DNA from: DALYLB01 sp046154695
Lineage (GTDB): Bacteria; Acidobacteriota; Blastocatellia; RBC074
Direction of reading: 5' to 3'
Assembly (NCBI GenBank): GCA_046154695.1
Contig: JBJXFI010000359.1
Location: 1 to 13,899, forward strand
DNA length: 13,899 nucleotides
Under the pieces are notes generated by a model. That model saw only the letters and a list, made by a program, of their open reading frames with translations, did not search any database and had not been told where the DNA came from. The stretch's first letter is position 1. Each line of letters opens with the position of its first letter. A program made the position numbers and the translations under genes. Shown in pieces: positions 6,274-13,206 of this stretch.

Positions 6274-9200
6274 AAAGCGGAAAATTCACTTTCCTGAACG
6301 CGCGCCGGTCTCAATTCGCCATGCTGACATTATGCCTGCTGCTCGGAACAGCCGGCATCTTTCTTTTTCGGCTTGTTCGGGCGGTAAAAGCCACGGGGAC
6401 GCCCGTCAGCCTGGCGGTGATCAACACGGCATATACACAGAATTTCGACACGCTCGCCCTTTCCGGCACATCCAGCGCGACACCCGCCGGGTGGGGGTTT
6501 ATCGAATCGGGAACGAATGCGAATACCACATACACGGCCGGCACGGGATCGGGCAATGCCGGGGACACGTACAGTTTCGGCACGGCTGCGAGCGCCGAAC
6601 GCGCGTTCGGCATGCTTCGCAGCGGCACGCTCATCCCCATCATCGGCGCCTGCTTCACGAACAATACCGGCTCGGTGATCAACGAACTGCAGATCAGCTA
6701 CACCGGCGAGCAATGGCGATTAGGAACATTAGCGCGCGCCGATCGAATCGATTTTCAGTACAGTGTCAATGCCGCGAGCCTGACGACGGGGACGTGGACG
6801 GACGTCAACGCGCTCGATTTTTCCGGCCCGATCTCGACAGGGACGGTCGGCCTGCTCAATGGCAATCTGGCCGCCAACCGCGCGGTCATCACCGGCTCGA
6901 TCACGGGACTGACCATTCCGAACGGCGCGACATTCTTTATTCGATGGACCGATTTCGACGCGACCGGCGCGGATGACGGGCTCTCGGTGGACGATTTCTC
7001 GCTCACGCCGCTGACGTCCGGCAATCCGGCCGGCACGGGGCTGGCGGCGCCCGCGTCCGTCGATGCGGGAGCGGCGTCGCTGCTCACCGTAAACGTCACG
7101 CCCGGCACGAATCCGGCCAGCACGGGACTGGCCGTGACCGCGGATCTGAGCGCCATCGGCGGATCGGCGGCGCAGCCGTTTTACGATAACGGAACGAATG
7201 GCGACGTGACGGCCGCGGACAACATCTTTTCGTTCCAGGCGACGGTCGGCGTGCTGACCACGGCGGGCGTGAAGACGCTGCCCGTGACGATCACGGACGC
7301 GCAATCGCGCGCGGGCGCCGCCTCCATCACGCTGACGGTGCTTCCGCCGCTCCTGGCCATTCATCAGATACAAGGCAATGCAAATTTGTCGCCTTACAAT
7401 GGAACGCAGGTCAGAACCACGGGCATCGTGACCGCGATCAAGAGCAACGCATTTTTCATTCAGACGCCGGACGCCGACGCCGACGCCGACCCATTGACCT
7501 CGCAGGGGGTCATGGTCTTCACATCGAGCGCGCCCCCCGCGACCGCCGCCATTGGCAACCTCGTCAGCGTCACGGGCACGGTGCTGGAGTTCATCCCGTC
7601 CGCCGATCTCAACAGCCCGCCGCTGACCGAATTGACATCGCCCGCGGTGACGATCGTCTCGTCGGGAAATCCATTGCCGGCGGCGATCACGCTCACCGTC
7701 GCCAACACGAACCCCGCGGGCGGCATCGACCAGTTGGAGCGGCTTGAAGGGATGCGCGTCTTCGCCGCTTCGCTGACGGCCGTTGCGCCGACCTCGGGGT
7801 CGGTCAGCGAAGCCAACGCCACCAGCACATCCAACGGCGTTTTTTACGCCGTGATCACCGGTCTGGCGCGGCCGTTCCGCGAACCGGGCGTCGAAGTGCC
7901 CGATCCGCTCCCCGCGGGCGCGCCGGCCAACGTGCCGCGGTTTGACGCCAATCCCGAGCGGCTGCGCGTGGATAGCGACGGGCAGGTCGGCGCGGCGAAA
8001 TTGGAGGTCACCAGCGGCGCGATCATCACCAATGTCACGGGCGTGATCGATTATTCGTTCCGCACCTACACGATTCTGCCGGATGTGGCTCCTGTTCCAA
8101 CCGTCGTGGGAAATATCAGCGCGATCGCGGCGCCCGCCGGCGGCGCCGATGAATTCACCATCGCCTCGTTCAACACCGAGCGATTCTTCGACACCGTCAA
8201 TGATCCGGGCGTCAGCGATGCCGTGTTGACGCCGACGGCGTTCAATAATCGCCTGAACAAGATTTCGCTCACCATTCGCAACGTGATGGGCACGCCCGAT
8301 ATCATCGGCGTGCAAGAGATGGAAAACCTCTCCACGCTGCAAGCCGTCGCCGACAAGGTCAACAACGACGCGGTCGCGGCCGGCGATCCGAATCCGCTCT
8401 ATCTGGCCTACCTTGAGGAAGGCAACGATGTGGGAGGCATCGACGTGGGATTTCTGGTCAAAACAGGCGGGAGCCGCCTCTCCGTGGTGGAGGTCACGCA
8501 GGAAGGAAAGACCGCCACCTACATCAATCCGAACAACGGCCAGCCGGAGCTGCTCAACGATCGTCCCTCGCTTGTGCTGCGCGCCGTCATCCATCACCCA
8601 TCCGGACCGGCCTTCCCGGTGACGGTCATCAACAATCACCTGCGCTCGCTCAGCGGCGTCGACGATCCGGTGGACGGAAATCGCGTGCGCACCAAGCGCC
8701 GCGCGCAGGCTGAATTTCTGGCCAGCCTGATCCAGGCGCGCCAGACAGCCGATCCGAACGAAAAGATCGTCTCGATCGGCGATTACAATGCATTCCAGTT
8801 CAACGACGGATATGGAGATTCGATCGGCACAATCAAGGGCACGCCCACACTCGCCGACCAGGTCGTGCTCGCGAGCGCGGATCTCGTCAATCCCGACCTG
8901 ATCGATCTGGTGGATTACGCGCCGGCGGCGGAGCGGTACTCGTTCTCGTTTGACGGCAACGCGCAGGAGCTCGATCACACGCTGATCACGGGCAACATGC
9001 TGCCGCGCTTCGCGGCTCTGCGCTATGCCCGGAACAACACCGACTTCCCCGAATCGCTCCGGGGCGACGCCACAATGTCCGAGCGGATCTCGGATCACGA
9101 TCCGACGATCGCCTACTTCAGCTTCCCGAAAGCCGATCTGGCGGTGACCAAGTCGGGATCGCCGTCGAACGTCCTGTCCGATACGGCGCTCACCTACACG

Positions 9201-9866
9201 ATTGCCGTGGGGAACACGCTCGACGACGCGGCGCAGAATGTGGTGGTGACCGATCCCCTGCCGGCCAACACCGCCTTTCAATCGGTGACCGCGCCATACG
9301 GTTGGAGTTGCAGCGCGCCAAGCGTCGGCGGCACGGGAACCATCACCTGCGGAGCGCCATCGCTGGCGCCGCAATCCACCGCGACGATCACCGTGGTGGT
9401 CAAGGTGAATTGCAGCCTGCCCAACGGGACGATTATCGCCAACACGGCCACGGTCGCCTCGGACACGCTCGATCCCGACCTCGCGAACAACACGATGACC
9501 GCCTCAGTCGTCGTCTCGAATCCGCCGCCGGTCATCAGCGGCGTCTCGGCCACGCCGTCTTCTCTGTGGCCGCCGAATCATAAGATGGTGGATGTAGCGG
9601 TCAATTACGCCGCCGCCGATAATTGCGGCCCGGTCAGTTGCTCGCTCAGCGTGACGAGCAACGAACCGATCAACGGGACGGGCGATGGCGACACGTCGCC
9701 CGACTGGGAGATCGTGAATACGAATAAAGTCCTCCTGCGCGCCGAACGGGCGGGCACGGGCAATGGCCGCATCTACACGATCACCATTACCTGCGTCGAT
9801 AACGCGGGGGGCATCTCGACCAGCAGCGTGACCGTGACGGTTCCCAAAAACAAGAGCGGGAACTGA
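6270..9866 (+). CDS. Secreted multidomain nuclease (ExeM/NucH-type EEP nuclease with OB fold, DUF11 and HYR-like C-terminus)
   Basis: This is a 1198-residue exported protein that probably cleaves extracellular DNA or RNA. It has an N-terminal signal/anchor segment (core about 18-36). Next comes a beta-sandwich-like domain (about 42-248) of the kind found at the N-terminus of ExeM-like nucleases, and an Ig-like stretch (about 250-358). Residues about 362-466 resemble the YhcR-type OB fold (VRTTGIVTAI, FFIQTP), with an acidic DADADAD turn at 401-407. The endonuclease/exonuclease/phosphatase domain (about 628-950) keeps its key residues: N635 in SFNTERF, E683 in QEMEN, H790 in INNHLRS, D838 and N840 in GDYNAF, D902/H903 in LDHT, and H943 in SDHDP. 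DUF11 follows (about 955-1080), then a HYR-like module with SLWPPNHKMVDV (1098-1109). Metal-dependent phosphodiester hydrolysis is inferred from the family. The TTG start is backed by GGAGG six bases upstream and overlaps the stop of the 6082-6273 frame. A perfect hairpin follows the stop codon. Confidence 0.93.
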   Translation: MKSGKFTFLNARRSQFAMLTLCLLLGTAGIFLFRLVRAVKATGTPVSLAVINTAYTQNFDTLALSGTSSATPAGWGFIESGTNANTTYTAGTGSGNAGDTYSFGTAASAERAFGMLRSGTLIPIIGACFTNNTGSVINELQISYTGEQWRLGTLARADRIDFQYSVNAASLTTGTWTDVNALDFSGPISTGTVGLLNGNLAANRAVITGSITGLTIPNGATFFIRWTDFDATGADDGLSVDDFSLTPLTSGNPAGTGLAAPASVDAGAASLLTVNVTPGTNPASTGLAVTADLSAIGGSAAQPFYDNGTNGDVTAADNIFSFQATVGVLTTAGVKTLPVTITDAQSRAGAASITLTVLPPLLAIHQIQGNANLSPYNGTQVRTTGIVTAIKSNAFFIQTPDADADADPLTSQGVMVFTSSAPPATAAIGNLVSVTGTVLEFIPSADLNSPPLTELTSPAVTIVSSGNPLPAAITLTVANTNPAGGIDQLERLEGMRVFAASLTAVAPTSGSVSEANATSTSNGVFYAVITGLARPFREPGVEVPDPLPAGAPANVPRFDANPERLRVDSDGQVGAAKLEVTSGAIITNVTGVIDYSFRTYTILPDVAPVPTVVGNISAIAAPAGGADEFTIASFNTERFFDTVNDPGVSDAVLTPTAFNNRLNKISLTIRNVMGTPDIIGVQEMENLSTLQAVADKVNNDAVAAGDPNPLYLAYLEEGNDVGGIDVGFLVKTGGSRLSVVEVTQEGKTATYINPNNGQPELLNDRPSLVLRAVIHHPSGPAFPVTVINNHLRSLSGVDDPVDGNRVRTKRRAQAEFLASLIQARQTADPNEKIVSIGDYNAFQFNDGYGDSIGTIKGTPTLADQVVLASADLVNPDLIDLVDYAPAAERYSFSFDGNAQELDHTLITGNMLPRFAALRYARNNTDFPESLRGDATMSERISDHDPTIAYFSFPKADLAVTKSGSPSNVLSDTALTYTIAVGNTLDDAAQNVVVTDPLPANTAFQSVTAPYGWSCSAPSVGGTGTITCGAPSLAPQSTATITVVVKVNCSLPNGTIIANTATVASDTLDPDLANNTMTASVVVSNPPPVISGVSATPSSLWPPNHKMVDVAVNYAAADNCGPVSCSLSVTSNEPINGTGDGDTSPDWEIVNTNKVLLRAERAGTGNGRIYTITITCVDNAGGISTSSVTVTVPKNKSGN

Positions 9867-9874
9867 CCCCTATG

Positions 9875-9916
9875 GACGGAATGAGCCGGGGAGACCCCTC
9901 CCCGGCTCATTCCGTC
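9875..9916 (+). terminator. Perfect 18-bp hairpin after the nuclease gene
   Basis: The arms 9875-9892 and 9899-9916 are perfectly complementary over 18 bp (left arm GACGGAATGAGCCGGGGA) with a six-base loop, GACCCC. The hairpin starts eight bases after the nuclease stop. There is no T-tract directly after the stem. The first run, TTTTT, comes about 15 bases later (9932-9936). It is very likely a transcript-ending or 3'-protecting structure, though not a canonical intrinsic terminator. Confidence 0.75.
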
Positions 9917-9998
9917 ATCGCGGCCCGCCGCTTTTTCCGCTTTCGCGAGGCGTGAGATGCGGTTGGTCGTTAAAAACGTTTTGGGATGATCCCGAGCT

Positions 9999-11015
9999 AT
10001 GAAATCCCGGGCAGGATTCGTCAACATGCGCGGCGCCGAACGGCGCGCCGGAATGCGCCGATTCTTATTGGTTCTTCTGATGGCAATCGGAGGCGCGATC
10101 GCCGCCCGATCGATCGGGGATGCCGGTCGACTTCAGCCCGAAACCAGAGCCCTCGCGTTTTTACAGCGTGAGGTGCCCGCCTGGAGCCGGCAAAACGGCT
10201 GCTTCTCATGCCACAACAACGGAGACGCCGCGCGCGCGCTGTATGCGGCCATCCGCAAGGGCAATCGCGTGCCGGCCGACGCCCTGGCCGAGACCAACGC
10301 ATGGATCAGTCAACCGGCGGGTTGGGAGCAAAACAAAGGTGACCCGGGATTCAGCGACAAGAAGCTGGCAAATTTGCAATTCGCCGCCGCGCTCGTCGCC
10401 GCCATCGAGGCCGGACAGTTGAAAGATCCCGCCCCCTTGCGCCTGGCCGCGCGAAAACTCGTGAACGACCAGAGCGCCGATGGCTCGTGGGCGATCGATG
10501 CCGCCGGCACGATCGGATCCCCCGCGACCTGGGGCACGCCCCTCGCTACCTGGATGGGGCTGCAAACGCTGCGAAAGGCCAATCTGTCGGAAGCCCGAAC
10601 CGCCATTAAAAAAGCCGAACGATGGCTGGAGCGGACGAAGCCCGCCAATGTGCTGACCGCCGCGACGCTGGTGCTGGCCCTGCCCCCCGATTCCAATGAA
10701 ACGGCGCGCCGCAAGCGCGCCGAGTCCCTGCAATTGCTTCGCCGGGCGCAAACCCGGGATGGAGGCTGGGGGCCGTATGCCGATGCGCCGCCCGAATGCT
10801 TCGATACGGCGCTTGCCCTGCTGGCGCTGAAGACCGCGCGCGCAAGGGCGGGAATCGCGGCAATGATTCTGCGCGGGCGTGAATTCCTGATCGCACAGCA
10901 ACTCGCCGACGGAAGCTGGCCCCCGACAACCCGCCCTTCCGGCGGCGACAGCTATGCGCAAATGATGTCAACGACAGGGTGGGCCGCGCTCGCCTTATTG
11001 GAAACGAAGGACTAA
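9999..11015 (+). CDS. Exported haem-c-motif protein with squalene-cyclase/prenyltransferase-like toroid repeats
   Basis: The 338-residue protein has an export signal (core FLLVLLMAIGGAIAA, about 22-36). A CFSCH motif at residues 68-72 is the CXXCH pattern for covalent haem c attachment in the periplasm. The rest is helical, with three QW-like repeats of the form Q-x-x-D-G-S/G-W at 158-164, 251-257 and 301-307, as in squalene-hopene cyclases and protein prenyltransferases. It is about half the length of a true cyclase and lacks the DXDD catalytic motif, so cyclase activity is unlikely. A periplasmic redox or binding role is more plausible. The start is uncertain. ATG 9999 and ATG 10053 (MRRFLLVLLM, the cleanest signal peptide) have no convincing ribosome binding site. 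ATG 10026 has AGGA nine bases upstream. The gene stands alone, 132 bases after the nuclease and beyond its hairpin, and converges on 11178-11561. Confidence 0.88.
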   Translation: MKSRAGFVNMRGAERRAGMRRFLLVLLMAIGGAIAARSIGDAGRLQPETRALAFLQREVPAWSRQNGCFSCHNNGDAARALYAAIRKGNRVPADALAETNAWISQPAGWEQNKGDPGFSDKKLANLQFAAALVAAIEAGQLKDPAPLRLAARKLVNDQSADGSWAIDAAGTIGSPATWGTPLATWMGLQTLRKANLSEARTAIKKAERWLERTKPANVLTAATLVLALPPDSNETARRKRAESLQLLRRAQTRDGGWGPYADAPPECFDTALALLALKTARARAGIAAMILRGREFLIAQQLADGSWPPTTRPSGGDSYAQMMSTTGWAALALLETKD

Positions 11016-11079
11016 AACAACGGCAGCCCCAACGAGGCAATAGCGGAAAGTTGAATGGATCGAGTCCTCTTGAGATGGG

Positions 11080-11142
11080 CTCACGCGAAGGCGCGAACGA
11101 GGAAACAACCATGGTGGTCCCTCGTTCGCGCCATCGCGTGAG
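11080..11142. terminator. Long bidirectional hairpin between convergent genes
   Basis: Arms 11080-11102 and 11120-11142 are 23 bases each and complementary except for one A/A mismatch. They enclose a 17-base loop that itself contains the palindrome ACCATGGT. The structure lies 64 bases past the stop of the toroid gene and 35 bases past the stop of the converging 11178-11561 gene, as expected for a shared bidirectional terminator. No T-tract flanks the stem on either strand. Confidence 0.7.
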
Positions 11143-11177
11143 ATTCTCTTCCGCGACCGGGAAGTTACGACCGATTG

Positions 11178-11561
11178 TTATTTGGCCCGCTTGGCGGTGA
11201 ACTCCGTCGCGGCTCCGCCGCCGGGTCCGCCTTCCATCGTGCGGGTGAATTTAATTTCGTCGCCGGCCAGCACACCCTTGTAGACCAGCTTGATGCTGTT
11301 GCCGTTGAATTCACGCACGACATTGAAGGAGAGGTCGCTTCCACTGATCTTGCCGTCCGAGATCGCGGTATCTCCCTGCCGGCCGGACATCGTCCCGGTG
11401 AGTTTGTCGCCTTCGGCTTTGAAGGTAAAAGTGACTTCCTGTGTGTTTCCCTGCCGCCCGGGAACCTGCGCCGTCCATTTGCCGTCCACATCGGCGGCCC
11501 AGGCGACCGTCAGAAGCGTGAATAATATGCAGGCCGATAAAATCAGAGTTCTAGGTTTCAT
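11178..11561 (-). CDS. Small secreted beta-rich protein of unknown function (127 aa)
   Basis: Residues 1-22 form a signal peptide with a clear AWA/AD cleavage site. The mature part of about 105 residues alternates hydrophobic and polar positions in short strands (GKWTAQV, EVTFTFKAEGDKLTGTMSG, LSFNVV, IKLVYKGVLAGDEIKFTRTM). This suggests a compact beta-barrel or sandwich reminiscent of lipocalin-like secreted proteins. Two GRQG(N/D)T turns (35-40 and 60-65) hint at an internal repeat. The C-terminus has a Gly-rich loop (GGPGGGAA) and a basic tail. There is no cysteine in the mature part and no catalytic motif. Proteins of this general look are frequent as 'hypothetical' in soil bacteria of the Acidobacteriota/PVC type (recalled, not checked). 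GAGGAGAA lies about nine bases upstream of the ATG. The gene starts 52 bases after the stop of the Ig-like gene on the same strand, so the two probably form an operon. A long hairpin follows. Confidence 0.85.
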   Translation of the reverse strand: MKPRTLILSACILFTLLTVAWAADVDGKWTAQVPGRQGNTQEVTFTFKAEGDKLTGTMSGRQGDTAISDGKISGSDLSFNVVREFNGNSIKLVYKGVLAGDEIKFTRTMEGGPGGGAATEFTAKRAK

Positions 11562-11613
11562 GGAAATGTTCTCCTCGATTCTCCGGATGGAGAGTTGGGT
11601 CGCCTGTTCCGAT

Positions 11614-12804
11614 TCAGCGAATCTCGAACGGCAATTTGATGGACGATGTTGTTAGGCGTCGCTCGACGCCCGCGAATAGATCGACTTCAAAGGGCTTTCC
11701 GATGTTGTTGCCCGCGAGGTCCTCGATGGTCGTCCTGACAACCAGGCCATACCCGCCGCGCAGCCATGCCGTGCGGGGGGTAAAACTCCAGCGCCTTTCA
11801 TGGTCTTCGAGCGCCGCCTCACCCGGCACTACCTGGCCTGCCGCGTCAATAATGGTGATGAGGCGCAGCGCCAGGGCATGATCCATCGGCTCCGGAAACG
11901 TGAGAACAACCGGATCCCGCGAGCCGGCGGGCGGCGGCTGTAATGCCCACTGTCCGGGATCAGGCGGATCGCGATCGGGCGCGACGACGCGAAACGATTT
12001 CTGAAACTCGGCCTTGAGCGGCGCGCCGTTGCCGTCTTTCCACTCGCGCCGGACCGCGAGCGTATAGCTCTTTCCGGCCTGCAGCGACGGGCCGATCTCC
12101 TCGAGCGGCAGCACACCGCGCTTGATGCGCCCGGGATCGATGAACAGCGTCAGCCGCGTCAATGTCGCGTCCCACAACTCCTCGTCAATCTCCAAAAAAG
12201 GGAGCTCAACGAGCCGCCCCGCGCTGTCGAGAAGTTGAATATGTTCGTAAATGTTCCCCCGCCGCATCGGCGCGGAAAAATGCAGATAAAACTTGAGCAG
12301 GTTTTCCGGCACGACATCCGCGCTGGGATAGACTTCCGCGACAACCGTCGCCGGCGTCAGGTCGCGGGGTGGCAGGCGAAAGCGCGTGGTAATCAGAGTT
12401 GCATTCGCCCGGCTGCCGCCCGGCAACCGCCCGGGACGGAACTCCGCGCGATATGACAATCCCGGCTCCAGGGGAAACCGCGGCTCGAACTGCAACACTT
12501 TCTCTCGGACGCGATAATCGCCGATCATCGCCGTGTCGGCCGTGTCGGTGTACACGGCAAACAATCGCCGCCACCGCGCCGGCTGCCACCCGGCGCGCCC
12601 CATTTGTCGCAGCGCGCCCGCGCTCAGGCCGACGACCTCGACCGTGATTTTTTGCGCATTGGCAGGGTCCGCGGTCCAGCGAATCGTTTGCGCACGGGCG
12701 GCTACAACACAAAGAGACGGCGTAACAAGAAAACAAAGAGCAATCAGGCCGGAACGGAACCGGGGCTTCTTTGACCCGTTGTCTCCTTGTCGGTTGTCGG
12801 TCAT
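11614..12804 (-). CDS. Exported protein with bacterial Ig-like (SbsA-type) domains (396 aa)
   Basis: The N-terminus has a basic region, a hydrophobic core (about 19-36) and a probable AARA/Q cleavage site. At least two segments read as bacterial Ig-like domains of the SbsA/Big_5 type, which bear the signature 'F-s-x-P-M-d'. The first covers about 165-275 (LKFYLHFSAPMRRG, then LFIDPGRIKRGV and SYTLAV). The second covers about 297-378 (VVLTFPEPMDHAL, then WSFTPRTAW and IEDLAGNNIGKPFEVDL). A more diverged beta-rich segment (41-150) precedes them and may be a third. No catalytic motif is seen, and such domains usually act as structural or binding modules of surface proteins. ATG 12804 has a poor ribosome binding site. 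A strong AAGGAGA lies inside the gene about 15 bases downstream, but no in-frame start codon follows at the right distance. The gene is probably co-transcribed with 11178-11561. Confidence 0.87.
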   Translation of the reverse strand: MTDNRQGDNGSKKPRFRSGLIALCFLVTPSLCVVAARAQTIRWTADPANAQKITVEVVGLSAGALRQMGRAGWQPARWRRLFAVYTDTADTAMIGDYRVREKVLQFEPRFPLEPGLSYRAEFRPGRLPGGSRANATLITTRFRLPPRDLTPATVVAEVYPSADVVPENLLKFYLHFSAPMRRGNIYEHIQLLDSAGRLVELPFLEIDEELWDATLTRLTLFIDPGRIKRGVLPLEEIGPSLQAGKSYTLAVRREWKDGNGAPLKAEFQKSFRVVAPDRDPPDPGQWALQPPPAGSRDPVVLTFPEPMDHALALRLITIIDAAGQVVPGEAALEDHERRWSFTPRTAWLRGGYGLVVRTTIEDLAGNNIGKPFEVDLFAGVERRLTTSSIKLPFEIR

Positions 12805-12863
12805 AGCCGGGGATCAACCTGAAATTGATCTGAATCGGAACAACAACAATTGAGACGGCTTCA

Positions 12864-12913
12864 CCACGGGGAAGACGGGGAAAAGATTATTTTGCTTCCC
12901 CGGTTCCACGTGG
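12864..12913. other. Imperfect hairpin upstream of the Ig-like gene
   Basis: CGGGGAA (12876-12882) pairs with TTCCCCG (12896-12902) around a 13-base A/T-rich loop. Outside it, CCACG (12864-12868) pairs with CGTGG (12909-12913), with further GGAA/TTCC pairing between them. It lies 60-110 bases upstream of the start at 12804, in the expected leader or promoter region, and just outside the palindromic element. It could be regulatory or a weak terminator for the gene at 13202-13899. Confidence 0.35.
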
Positions 12914-12944
12914 TTCATTCCTTCTGTCCCAATGCCGCATGTTT

Positions 12945-13206
12945 CTTAGAGGGGATTTTGAAATTCTTTTGCCTCAACCCGCGAAGCGGGTGGCAGCATA
13001 TAGCCTGGGGTGAAGGCGAAGCCGGAACCCCAGGGTCGGTAAAAACGGTTATCAAGCCCGTGAAACGGGCGACAGCGGACGCTCTGCCGCCCGTTTCACG
13101 GGCTGGTGAACGTTTTCGATGCGGTCCTGGGGCTTACGCCCCAGGCTTTATGCTGTCGCCTGCTTCGCAGGCTATACAAATCCCAATTTCAAAACACCCT
13201 CTTAAG
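12945..13206. mobile_element. Nested palindromic MITE-like element (about 260 bp)
   Basis: The ends are inverted repeats: CTTAGAGGGGATTTTGAAAT at 12945-12964 and, on the other strand from 13206, CTTAAGAGGGTGTTTTGAAA, differing by one gap and a few bases. The whole element is one imperfect palindrome centred near 13078. Inside are mirrored small hairpins: CCCGC-GAA-GCGGG (12978-12990) opposite GCCTGC-TTC-GCAGGC (13158-13172), CCTGGGG...CCCCAGG (13004-13034) opposite CCTGGGGC-TTAC-GCCCCAGG (13126-13145), and AGCCCGTGAAACGGGC (13055-13070) opposite its exact complement (13089-13104). There is no coding capacity, so any movement would need an enzyme supplied in trans. A 3-base TTA flanks the probable GAGGG/CCCTC ends (12946-12948 and 13202-13204) and may be a target duplication. 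The rest of the 12805-13201 gap holds only the hairpin at 12864-12913. Confidence 0.72.

Noticed and set aside
6729..9374. An 881-codon open frame on the minus strand
   Set aside because: It lies wholly antisense to the nuclease, whose translation has clear domains and catalytic residues. The antisense product is Arg-rich without motifs, as expected from high-GC mirror frames.
9963..9991. Promoter TTGGTC-N17-ATGATC for the toroid gene, with a nearby AAAACGTTTT palindrome
   Set aside because: The -10 box is poor, and the site would leave almost no leader before the ATG at 9999. The match is too weak to list as a feature.
9999..11015. Functional squalene-hopene cyclase
   Set aside because: The protein is about half the usual length, is exported, carries a CXXCH motif and lacks the DXDD motif.
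12945..13206. CRISPR array
   Set aside because: The repeated units are inverted copies of differing length with no regular spacers. They form hairpins and a large palindrome, not direct repeats.
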